NCBI GenBank assembly: GCA_030268105.1
Contig: BSDZ01000035.1
Span: 1-64,000, forward strand
Direction of reading: 5' to 3'
DNA: 64,000 bases
Origin: Volvox africanus
Lineage: Eukaryota > Chlorophyta > Chlorophyceae > Chlamydomonadales > Volvocaceae
This document shows positions 23,117 through 33,124 of the stretch, in pieces. Every line of letters starts with the position of its first letter. The stretch's first letter is position 1. Both the position numbers and the translations under genes were made by a program. The notes beneath the pieces were generated by a model. That model had not been told where the DNA came from. It saw only the letters and a list, made by a program, of their open reading frames with translations, and searched no databases.

Positions 23117-26100
23117 ATGTTCCCTGGTACAGCTGATCTCGTGGGTACGTCTCACTGCGGCGGCGCCAGCAGGCTCGAAGATACCTCTGCAGCGGCGCCG
23201 CCACTGCCGCCGCCGCCACAGCCGCCGCCTCAACAGCAACAGGAGCAGCAGCAGCAACCGCTGCCGCCACACGGCGCATCATTGTCATCCGCGTCATCGT
23301 CTGCATTACTATCCGCACCGGCACGTTCCACATTGCCACCGGCAGTATCCGACGGTCCGTCTACATCGCAGGCGTGGACAACACAACAGCGGCAGCAGCA
23401 GCGACACCGCCACCTGCATCGATTGAAAGAGCAGCATCATGATCCGCGCTACCAACAGCAGGCCCCGCCCCTCAACCTGGGTCAGGGGAACGTGAACCTC
23501 GGCGGATTTTGCAGTGGAGTGCAGCGAGTCTGGTCGGAAGGGGGGGATGCCCAGCAAGGGGATGCATATGACGTCACAAACAACCATCTGCCGTGCAGGC
23601 CGCAGCCACCGCCATACCAGGAGCAGCACAACCATCACCACCAGCACCAGCACCAGCAGCAGGAGCACCAGCAGCAGCAGCAGGCCCTGGCGCCCTCCGC
23701 CCTTCGCGCAGTGCCAGGCTGTCACGTTCTTGGTCAGGCGACCTGTGACAACCGTGGCCTTAGCGGGGTGCTGGCGACTGCAGCTACGGTGCTGTTGTGG
23801 TGTGTTGCGGCTGCAGCGGCGGCGGCGGAGCACCAATTGGACTCGGCGGTAAGGCGCGGCGTTGCGCTGCTGGACCTCTATCGCCGCAACCGCGAGGACG
23901 AACGCACCGCGGGCCTTCAGGATCTCCCCGGTCTTGGAAGGGGCCTGGAGCCGCTTGGTAAGGTTCAGGATGGCAGGGGGGCGGCAGCGGCGGCCGAGAC
24001 AACGTCAGCCGGGAAGGGTGAAGTTGTCTGCACCTCCCCATCGGCCAGTTCCGCTACATCGTGCCCTGATGGCTATGGCGAGAGCGGTGGCGGCGGCTGC
24101 GGCGGCTGCCCCGCCCCTACCGCGATGGGTCCTATCACTGCCAGTGAGTCAAAATTTCCCCTTTCCCCTCCCCCCGTGTTTCTGCTTCTTCTCCTGCTAC
24201 AATTAAGCAAATGCAAATTGAACTGACAGGAGCTTAACTTCCTGGGAATTACGTTCATCTTTACCCTCGCCCTCCTCGCTTCCCCCCTACTTCTGCTTCT
24301 TCTCCTGCTGCAGCTCGTTCATCTTTACCCTCGCTTCCTCCTGCGCCGATGATCTCGTCACCTGAAGTCCGGACAGCTGCCCATACCGCACGGAAGGGGC
24401 AAACAGAGACACAGACGGAGCGCTCGTGCCAGAGCTCTATTGCCGTTGCGAACGCGTCTTTCCGGACTGGGGAACAACTGGCTGCGTCCGCAGAGAATGC
24501 TGCCGTGGAGGCTGCGGCTGCACATGGGCCTGGAGGCATGGCCGCCTCCTATGACCCTTATGGTGACGACGAAAACAGCGACCGCAGGGCTAATGGCGAC
24601 GATGGAGGAGGCAGCACCGGCAGCAGCAGCTGCTGCAGGCAGGCCAGGGGATCAAGCAGCCTGGTGGGCGCGGAGAGGAGCTCTCCTGCGCTCTATCGCT
24701 CACCGTTCACGCATGCAGCACTCAGCATCAAGGTACGGCAGCTATACGACGTACGGCTTGTGTTGTTAAGCTGCGTCCCTGCATTCATGCATGCATCTTT
24801 TGGCGACTGAGACTCCTTAGGTCAGGAAAGGAACATTTGATGTGGACCTGGCTCGTCAAGGGCCGGTCAGAAAACCAGACGGGGGTTTTAACGTTCGTAC
24901 GGCTTTGTGTTGCTAAATAGCCGGAGGGAGTCAAAGTACGTTTCAAAACCTCAATCTCAAGGGAGGTGCGGTAAGATACAGATCGGCTCAAATCAGACCA
25001 GATCAGATCGGAGTAAATCTGATTTCCCAGACCAGATCAAACCCAGACCAGATTACAACATCACATTATGAAAATATTATACTATATGGATATAGTATGA
25101 GAACAATCAAATCCTCCAATCACAATCCTCCAACCATAATGGTGGATCACCTGGGTCAGTGCTTTGACAGGTCCCGGCCCCACACCCACATCTCCCGCGA
25201 TCTTCACAGCTGCTTGCTGGGGGTGTCACCCCACGCGTGCCTGCATACTACAGGTGACTGATGTGGGCGAGGTGGCCTTTGAGGAGGCATGTGTCTCTTT
25301 ACAGAGCGCCGCATTACGGGCAATTGAGCTGCTGCTCGGAGGCGCGGTAGATCTGGCTCCAGAGGAGGCGGCGGCGGCGGCGGCGGCGGCGGCGGGAACG
25401 ATAGCAGAATCCCGAAATAGCGACCGGGAGGGAGCGGCGTCTGAGTGTCTTGTGGCAGTGGAGACTCGAGAGCCCAGCGCTCAGGATGCGGCATTTGAGG
25501 GATGCGGCCTCCGCGGAAACGGCGGCGGCAGCGGCGGCGGCGGTGGTGCACGTGACTGTCATGATGCACATGAGCTTTGTGCCAACGTTTTCCGATCTGC
25601 GGGGGCTGAATGTGGCGATGGCTTCAAAGACGATTGCCCTGGCGGCTCGGGTCACGGTGGGGACTGCGAGGGCGCCGCTGGTGGCGGACATATCAGCGGT
25701 ACGCAGTACGGTGTATGCAGCACAACCCTGGGCAATGACGGAGCGTACGGCAATAGAAGCGAGAACACCGAGGGCAGTATTATTGCCAGAGGCTGCATAA
25801 GAGGCGGCGACAGCGTCCGCGCTGGTGTTGTGCCGTACCAACTGAGGGTGTTGACACTGCAAGGTTGTATTCACCTGGTGATACAGGTGCAGGTGGGACA
25901 GTACGCAGCGGCAGTGGGGCACGGCGCCGCTGCCGCCGCAGCCGCCGCCGGCCCTGCAGCGCCAGCACCACGGTGGTTCCCCGCGTCAGGTACGGCACCT
26001 GTGACCGCCACCGGAGGAACCGGGGCAGCATCCTGGGGCCCAGCGCGGCAGCAAGCTGCAGGACCAGGTCTTTCAGCCCAGGTGCAGCCAACAGCGGGGG

Positions 26101-29100
26101 AATGGGTTGACACCGCCGCCAATCCTGACGGCCCTCTCCGTACGGAGCTAGTACGACATCTAATGAGCATCCTGCTGCCTGCTATAAGTTCCGCCGTAGA
26201 GCAGTGGAAAATGGCGTCGCGGGCAGCGGCAATAAAGGAGAGATCCGGTGAAGGTGGAGAGTCCCACACGCAGCCGCCAGCGCCCTTGCAATTGCTACAG
26301 CCGCCACTGAATCCATCGCTACAGCCGGAGGTTAGTCGGCTGCCAACACCGTCGGATCTGCCTTCTCCTACTTTAGCGGCACCAGGGCTGGCGGCGGCGG
26401 CGAGTGGGACCAACCTAGTCGCGCGGCTGGCCGACTGGCTACAGCCAGCAGCGGCCGGCGTTGCTGCTGCTACTGTCGCCGCCGCTGCTGGTGCCGTCAT
26501 CGATGGGGCGAAGGGAATATCGGACACGCATGGCACTCAGCCTGGACCGCCGCAGCATCAGCGGCTGGCGCGCGTGTTTGCGGAGCCCACGGATGCGTCG
26601 CCGTACTTCGAACCGCCGACCAATCATCTGATTTCGGACGAGGCCGGCACATCGACCCATGGGACGGCCGTGAGCCGTGAGCCCGTACTTCAGGAGATGT
26701 GGACGACATTGGGTTCTACCACCGACATAACGACACGCCAGCCGTACGGGGTGGGACTAGCGGGAGGCATCGTGTTAGCGCCGTCGGTGGCCCCGGTCGT
26801 CTCTTTGCGGCGGCTGCCACTGCCGCCGTCGGCTCGGCGCTCGTGGGGTGGCTCACTCGCTGATTCCGTCGCTTCTCTTTCATACACATGGGCTTCGGAC
26901 ATCACCGCGGGCACATCACACTCCGTTACGAGTTCTATTGCCGCAATGACGATGATGGCGGCGGCGACGTCAGCAAACGGCTTGGGCAGCGGACCCGGCG
27001 GTAGCTCCATGAGCACTGAACGTCCGGTGCTTGTATCCTCGCTTTTATCGGAATCTTCTTTTGATGAAGTCGGCGTCAAGGATGGCGGTGAATTTACAGC
27101 CGCCCCCGTTGCTGCTGCTGTTCCGGAAGCGAAGGCGGCTTCGGAGATTGGAGGAAGGCCATCGGAACCATTGCTAGCCTTCCTGGAGCCGCCTGTGATA
27201 GCCCTGTTGCGGGTGCGCTGAAGGGGGGGGGTGGCGGCTTGGCTGCAACCGCTGCAATCCCGGGAGTGGGTAGGTGGCTGACGGGGCAGGAGGTAATCCG
27301 AAGAAGCTGCTTACCAGCTGCCTAAAGGTCCCGAAACATTAATTTGTACGAACAACCTTAGTTCGAAGGTAAGGAGGAAATGGCGGCGGGGGGCTTTGCG
27401 AAGCGCATGGGCTAATTGGGAATTGAGTGAGGCTCCTGCGCCCCGCCCCGCCCCGATGTAGTCATGTCCGGCTGATGCCAGGTGCAGACCCTTTCTGTCA
27501 CTAAATGGTGAGCACATTGCAGCAGAGGACTCTTGCGAGATGTCGCCTGCTTGCTGTGCCGACAGCTCTCGCAGTTCTTAGACGCCTAGGCTAGCGATAC
27601 ACATGTTTGTCAGGGGCGCCGTGACTGCCCATCCCGCTGGCACCGGGTGGGTTTTCCTTCCTTTCCTTCCTTTCCTTCCTTTCCTTCCTTTCCTTCCTTT
27701 CCTTCCTTTCCTTCCTTTCCTTCCTTTCCTTCCTTTCCTTCCTTTCCTTCCTTTCCTTCCTTTCCTTCCTTTCCTTCCTTTCCTTCCTTTCCTTCCTTTC
27801 CTTCCTTTCCTCCCTTTACTTGGCCTTCCGTCGTTGTCTGTTGTTCTGTTATGTTGGGGCCGCTTCCGACTATTCTTAGTTCCAGATATAGCTTTATGCC
27901 GCGTCCCCTTTCCCCTTTCACCCTCGTCTTATTGCCTTCCCCTTCCTGCCCCGAGCCTCTTTGAATACAGGCCGCAGACACGCGTCCTGTCGTATCGGAG
28001 TGTATGATGCATGTATTCCGCCGCAGGCAGTGGGGCCAGCCGCTGCTGCCGCCGCGGTCGCCCCCGCCGCGGCACCCTCAGCAGGGTCATTCTTCAGAGC
28101 CCCCACGGGCGGTGCGCGTGGTGATGCACCAGAGGGGCCAAGTGATGTTGGACCAGGAGGCGCAGCTGTGGGACAGCGAACAACAGCACGGAGAAGCGGA
28201 GGAACAGGTGATACAGCCAGCACCGGGAGTTATGCCAGTAGTGCTGGAAGGAAAGGAGGTGATAGGGGCGGCAAGGAGGCTGGCGGAGTACTACTGCTGT
28301 GGCACTATAAGGTGCGTCCTTTTTTACCGGTGCAGAGGTAGCTAGACCTGGACCTCCTCAAGTGGCTCTCTGTAGACACGGCACACGGCCTATCAAAAGC
28401 GAGAAGATGGGCTGGGGATCCCTCCATGGGTCCCCCCTTTTCCTTTTGCTTCATGTCCGGATTTCTATTGGAATATCGAATGGGGCTGTTGCAGCAGGTC
28501 AGGTCAATTATGACAGACAGGCAAAAGACAATTAAGAGACCGAAACGGACCTTTCTGCTCTCCCTAGTGTCCCTCGGTAGTCGGTGTAAATAAACCCATT
28601 CCACAGCCGCGCCTCACCCGTGTTAGGCTTGGCCTGGAGCACTTGGTAGAAGGCCCCGCGTTCCTGTTGGTGTTGCCGCTACGGCCGCCCTCGCCCTCGC
28701 CTTCTCAAGCGCCATCGCCCGGGTACGCCTCCTACAACAGCAAGATCACATGTCAGGAGGCCTTTCTGTTGATGCCGCTGTTGGTGGTTCCGGAGCCTGT
28801 GGCCGCGGAGCTGACTGGACTGGTGGATGCCATGGCGAATGCAGCTGAGCCAGCAGTGATGTCGGCGGCTGCCGGCGGTGCTGAAATTGACCCGCGGGTC
28901 ACTCGTGCGCTTGCCAGTCGTGAGTACCTCGCTCCAATGCTCATGGACCTGGCCGTCATGCTTGAAAACGCTGGTAGTGCTGCCGTAGTGGCCGGGTCGG
29001 GAGCCGGATCCGTCACCGTCCAGGGAGGCGTGTCAACGACCCACGTGGCGGAGGTGCTGGCACCGCTAGCTGAGTCCGGCAGTAGCACGGCCGGCGGCGC

Positions 29101-29287
29101 TGGAGACCGTCACGTCCTGACGTACAACAAAATTCAGCCAGGACAGCTGCAACAGCTCGGGGCTCACGTGTTGCGGTTCCTGTACGACACAGGTTTGAAT
29201 GCAAGTCCAATGGGGAGATGTGTATGTTCGTGGATGTGTTCTGTGTGCCGATGGGGTCGCCTCTCTGGGGGGGGGGGAACCCGATGA
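23117..29287 (+). CDS. Multi-exon gene of unknown function (model uncertain)
   Basis: I do not recognise the product. Coding-like segments on the plus strand run from a Gln/Pro/Ala-rich stretch (23117-24226) through exons at about 24317-24732, 25254-27221, 28004-28316 and 28627-29192. The join 24732/25254 is clean and in phase (GT donor; CAG acceptor), giving ALSIK then [19 protein letters not shown]. Later segments include hydrophobic or amphipathic stretches such as [19 protein letters not shown] and [19 protein letters not shown]. The mix of low-complexity Ala/Gly/Gln runs and hydrophobic blocks resembles large membrane-associated volvocine-specific proteins, but that is inference. At 25450-25800 another plus frame ([20 protein letters not shown]) also looks coding, so true exon borders may differ. 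It could be more than one gene. Confidence 0.45.
25254..27221 (+). CDS. Large exon(s) of the unknown gene, possible 3' end
   Basis: Open from a CAG acceptor at 25253 to a TGA at 27219-27221, about 655 codons. Contains alanine runs (from a GGC repeat near 25370-25395), [20 protein letters not shown] and a Ser/Thr/Pro-rich tail. The stop at 27221 may end the protein or the frame may be spliced out before it, since coding-like sequence resumes after 28.0 kb. No known domain seen. Confidence 0.45.
   Translation: MTDVGEVAFEEACVSLQSAALRAIELLLGGAVDLAPEEAAAAAAAAAGTIAESRNSDREGAASECLVAVETREPSAQDAAFEGCGLRGNGGGSGGGGGARDCHDAHELCANVFRSAGAECGDGFKDDCPGGSGHGGDCEGAAGGGHISGTQYGVCSTTLGNDGAYGNRSENTEGSIIARGCIRGGDSVRAGVVPYQLRVLTLQGCIHLVIQVQVGQYAAAVGHGAAAAAAAAGPAAPAPRWFPASGTAPVTATGGTGAASWGPARQQAAGPGLSAQVQPTAGEWVDTAANPDGPLRTELVRHLMSILLPAISSAVEQWKMASRAAAIKERSGEGGESHTQPPAPLQLLQPPLNPSLQPEVSRLPTPSDLPSPTLAAPGLAAAASGTNLVARLADWLQPAAAGVAAATVAAAAGAVIDGAKGISDTHGTQPGPPQHQRLARVFAEPTDASPYFEPPTNHLISDEAGTSTHGTAVSREPVLQEMWTTLGSTTDITTRQPYGVGLAGGIVLAPSVAPVVSLRRLPLPPSARRSWGGSLADSVASLSYTWASDITAGTSHSVTSSIAAMTMMAAATSANGLGSGPGGSSMSTERPVLVSSLLSESSFDEVGVKDGGEFTAAPVAAAVPEAKAASEIGGRPSEPLLAFLEPPVIALLRVR
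27651..27812. repeat. (TTCCTTCCT)n 9-bp polypyrimidine repeat
   Basis: About 17 tandem copies of TTCCTTCCT. All three plus frames are open across it (Phe-Leu-Pro or Ser-Phe-Pro repeats), but this is probably intronic or intergenic sequence of the unknown plus-strand gene. The mirror-symmetric polypyrimidine tract is a candidate for triplex (H-DNA) formation. Confidence 0.92.
28627..29192 (+). CDS. Coding exon of unknown plus-strand gene
   Basis: Starts after a TTAG acceptor (28623-28626) with [18 protein letters not shown] and runs through [17 protein letters not shown] to [12 protein letters not shown], ending at a possible GT donor at 29193. Codon use and low repetition make it the best supported exon of this locus. 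No family recognised. If unspliced the frame stops at 29287. Confidence 0.55.
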
Positions 29288-29330
29288 ATTGAGTTGGTCG
29301 CACCTCCAATAGTGTAGATGGGTGCAGCAT

Positions 29331-29504
29331 GGGACTTTTGACGGCTGCTCAGCAGCAGTACCTTCATCCTGTCAGTTACCCTCCATCTCATGTGCCGTGT
29401 GTATTGCAACATGCGTGGTGTTGGTGCAGCAGCCACTGTGCACATGAGATGGACGGTAACTGACAGGATGAAGGTACTGCTGCTGAGCAGCTGTCAAAAG
29501 TCCC
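29331..29504 (+). ncRNA. Near-perfect 65-bp-arm inverted repeat, candidate small-RNA precursor
   Basis: Arms 29331-29395 and 29440-29504 are complementary at 63 of 65 positions with a 44-nt loop. The left arm contains GCTCAGCAGCAGTACCTTCA. As plus-strand RNA the two exceptions are one G-U pair and one C-C mismatch; as minus-strand RNA they would be C-A and G-G, so the plus strand folds better. It sits just 3' of the last coding-like exon of the unknown gene. A miRNA/siRNA precursor is plausible because volvocine algae have hairpin-derived small RNAs; a small inverted-repeat transposon is the alternative. Confidence 0.6.
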
Positions 29505-30749
29505 CTGCTTAAAGGGCCTTGAGTGTTTCTCAGCTCATCGCTTGGCGGTCCCTACCCTGCTATCGCACATAGCCTTGGCCTGATATGGAACCGCTTATTG
29601 TATGTGTATTGCTCGTCTTACCTCGAGGTCCCGCTGTTATATATTCCTTTTCTTGCTGCCTTCAGGAAACGGCTGCCTATTTGCAACGGCAAGGTTATTA
29701 GCTAAAAATATAAGTCCTAAATTCAACGCAAGAAATCTTAAGATTTCTTGCATTTCAGACTGACGGCGCCACTGCATGGCGACCGGGCACCTGATCGGCT
29801 CCTGATCGGCAACTGATTAGGGCAACTGATTAGGGCAACTGATTAGGACCCTGGTCACCGGATCACCGCTAGGGAAGATTGGTGGTAGGTTTTCGTCATT
29901 TCCTGGAGGGCTAGAGAGAGAGCGGTAGAATGGAACTGGCCGGCACATAAATGGAGGTATATACGCCCTTTTGCAACGAAGACAGGTAGTCTACTGCACT
30001 GAGCGTGTAGCCCTGTATGATGCAGCTTAGGGCTTAGGACTAAGCTGTTGATCGTTTGTGTGGACGGGTCGGGCACCGCATGTGTGTTTCAAATTTTTGT
30101 GATGCCGCGGGTGAAGTGGATTTCAGTGCAGGTTGGCTGTCGTGGTCGAAGGAAATTCGTAAAATGTGTACGTGGTGGAATACCCCATGCCAATGGATGC
30201 CTCTCGACATATAAGCTTTTCTCTCAAGATAATAATGATACGAGTTCTTACTTCCGTTACCGTGTTCTTATGTCCAGATTGCGGATGTTGACCGCGGATG
30301 GCCGTCGCGTGACGCTGTGTTACGTTTGAACCACGGGTCGCTGTAGGTCAGGAGCGGATTAGTATGTTTCTTAATTGCGTGTTTCTTTATGTGAGCGTTG
30401 CGCTTTGTGCTGTAATCGTGAATATTGTTAGGTGCAGCGCGATTGATTTACTGCATTTGCGACAACTGGATTCGGGAACATATTGGGCGAATGATTTCCT
30501 TAATGGAAAATAGATGTTTGCCTGAAAGATTTGCTCAACCTGCTTGGTTTATAACATTATAATAATTTCGCACTTTAGGTTCGCTCAAAATTGCCGAAGT
30601 GTCTAGAAAGCCAATAACCGCCTTTGGTCGTTCAATTGGAGCCATACAGGGGGCTGCAATTGTAATAAACTCATTTAAACTCACGCGAAATCATCATACT
30701 AATCAGTCTCATTTTCAGCTTCTCGGTTGCAATCGTGAAGCCAACGAAA
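29505..30749. other. No supported gene
   Basis: AT-richer interval between the unknown plus-strand gene and the six-exon gene. Contains the palindrome above and a few short open frames without conserved features. The promoter of the downstream gene should be in its right part, but no clear core motif is visible. Confidence 0.5.
29728..29751. repeat. Perfect 24-bp palindrome
   Basis: Arms GCAAGAAATCTT and AAGATTTCTTGC with no spacer. Shortly downstream (about 29793-29850) are short direct repeats CTGATCGG and GGCAACTGATTA. Confidence 0.7.
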
Positions 30750-33124
30750 ATGGGCAACCCCGTGAATGTCCTGGAGCGAACTAAGATTGACTTAAGCCAT
30801 CAGGAGATGGAACGATTGGTGACCGAATTGGAGAACATTTGGCAGGCTTTTACTGTCGGGCCAGACGGGCCAACCGGCGTCGAATGGTTGCCGGTTACGG
30901 GCATTGCGGAAGCCCTGCGCGAGGACCTCGGCTACGAAGATGTCGCAGAGTGAGCACTTACGGTTAACGCGTTTGACGCGATCTCTTTGGTGTTCCTGAC
31001 AGAGCGTATCTGACGGCGGCGGCGCACTTGTCACATGGGGTCGCTAGTGGGCCCGACTTCTCCGTTAGCTGCCTGATAGTTCTGTTGCGTACCTATGCCC
31101 AACTCTCCCTGAACACCATTGTTGGTTGGGGCCTGCCTTCGGTTGTATTGACACCATAGTCCGTCCTGCAGTATCTAGCGGCCCTAACAAACGTCAGCCC
31201 CTTCCGCCGGACTCGGCTTCAGGTTCGAGGACGCGCTTGGCAGCACCTTCAACGAGTTCCTGGACAAGCTTCCCCGAATAGTGAAGAAGGAGACTGACGG
31301 GAGGTTCTACTTCCAGGTGGGGACATTTTCCCTTGCGACCCGTGCATCCTGCCGCCATTGCCGCCACTGCCGCCACCACCGCCACTATGACGCTGGAAGA
31401 TGGCACTCTGCGGCTTGGAAAGGTCCTGACTGTCTGGTACAAGGCACACACCCCGCCACGCCACCCAGCAGCAGCCCACACCACCGCGTCTGCACTTGGA
31501 AGGGCACATGTAGCACAAAGGGCCTCACGTCGCCCTTTGCGGGAGGGAATATGGCCTCGACGAAACAGTCACCGATGACGTGTTAGGTGCTGGTCTGGAC
31601 GCGCCAAATGTTTTGTTAAAGAGGCGATAAGGAGGCGGACTTCCTGGCAGACACGGTTGAGATGTTTTGACGGGGCTTGAAATCTTGGCAGCCCCTGTCG
31701 TGAATGCCCCGTTGGTACCGGGGGTACGTGCTCTCTGCTTCCTGCTACCAACACATTACACAACACAATACACAACGCAGCCAACCTGCCACGCCCGTGT
31801 GGCACCAGATCCTTCCAGAGCCGCCGCGTGAGGAATGGAAGGCCACACGCCAGACCCTTACCATTCAGAACCGCAGCGACATGTGGCGGGTGTGCCTCAA
31901 ATCGCAGCACGCCAGGGTGGAGATTCCCGAGCTGGAGTTCGAAATCTCGGCCGATGGTGGGTGGGCGGCCACGCGGGTGGGTGGAGGGAGATGATAAAGC
32001 AAGTAACGGACTTGGACGGCAAGGAAGCTCACGGACCCTTGAAATGGGCACCGAAGGTGTTTACCTGGTGACCGATTCATGGGTTTGGGGGACGCGTGAA
32101 TGTTCAATTTCCCCGTCAAAAAGGGGAGTGGAGAAAAGGGGGGTCAGGGGTGCCAGGGTGTGGTGCGTACACGTGCGAGATGCCACCTGCTGACAAGGGT
32201 GCTCGGGGAGATCAGGCTCGCTATAACTGATCCGGCCGTCAACGTGCGTCTTTGCGTCTTCACCTGGATTTGGATCTGGATCTGCAGGCAAAAAACACAT
32301 CGACTCAATCTACAACCACATTGCGCAGGTGGGATGGGCGGTTGGGTGGGGCGAACCTGAAAGTTTGCACGGTTCGAACAGAGCGTGGAGCTCAGGGTGG
32401 GATGAAAGGAGGTGAGGGATAGAGGGAGGGGTGGGACGAAAGGAGGTGAGATGGGGGTGGGAGTGGGAATGGGGTTGGGGATAGAGGTGGGGTTGGGGTT
32501 GGGAGCGGGAGTGGGAATGGGGTTGGGGATAGAGGTGGGGTGGGGGTGGGAGTAGGAGTGGGAGTGGGGTGGGGAAGAGGGGGGCTATGGGTTTTATCGC
32601 AGGAACCGCCATTCAGAAACTGGCCACGAGGGAGCCACCGATGTACTGCATTGCCATGAGGGTAGGGGCAGCGGTTGGAAATGGACGCCGGGAGATGGGA
32701 TAACGCAGAAAGAGAGGTCTACAGATCTGAGGGTTCACGCATAGAGGCTTACTGGACCATCGGGCTTGATGGGAGGAGCAGCGCTGTATACGGTTTTGCA
32801 GCCGGGTGCTATTGCGTGCGGGATTTTCGAAGACGTGAATGAAAAGCGAGGCAGCGCCCCTTTTTCTTATGTCCACGCCCGCGTGCCTTGTAACTCTTAA
32901 CTCTCCCCTGCCCTTCAACCCTTCAGGCCATCTTCAACCTAGGAAACTACGTCAGCAGCACGCGGGCCACCATGCCCCCGGAAACGGCGGCTCGCATCAT
33001 GGAGACGGTGGAGCAGCTCAACGTGCTGCTGGACGTGGAGACGCCCTGGACATGGATCGTGCACGACCCGTCGGGCACCTCCGTCCTCAAGCCCTCAGAG
33101 GGAGTGTTGGTGGAGGAGCTATGA
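30750..33124 (+). CDS. Conserved 243-residue protein with ZPR1-like C-terminal half
   Basis: Six exons whose phases join: 30750-30949, 31223-31316, 31400-31422 (23-nt microexon, least certain), 31781-31956, 32288-32328, 32927-33124. Start ATG at 30750 (MGNPVNVLERTKIDLSHQEM). Conserved blocks: GVEWLPVTGIAEALREDLGY; FEDALGSTFNEFLDKLP; EEWKATRQTLTIQNRSDMWR; VCLKSQHARVEIPELEFEI; KKHIDSIYNHIAQ; AIFNLGNYVSSTRATMPPE; WTWIVHDPSGTSVLKP. The IPELE.EI block, the following amphipathic helix and the DPSG motif resemble the ZPR1 fold, but the zinc-binding cysteines of ZPR1 are absent, so at best this is a distant relative. Function is not assigned. The whole model spans only 2.4 kb, unlike the repeat-laden carboxylase gene. 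Confidence 0.72.
32395..32580. repeat. GGGGTTGGGGATAGAGGTGG-type minisatellite
   Basis: Imperfect tandem repeat of G-rich units (GGGATAGAGGTGGGG, GGGAGTGGGAATGGGGTT) in the intron between exons 32288-32328 and 32927-33124 of the conserved gene. Confidence 0.85.

Noticed and set aside
23309..23836. Minus-strand Val/Leu-rich frame as a gene
   Set aside because: It is the complement of CAG/CAC-rich sequence that codes for Gln/His runs on the plus strand.
27603..28007. Phe-Leu-Pro repeat protein
   Set aside because: Product of the TTCCTTCCT array; all three frames are open and flanks show no conservation.
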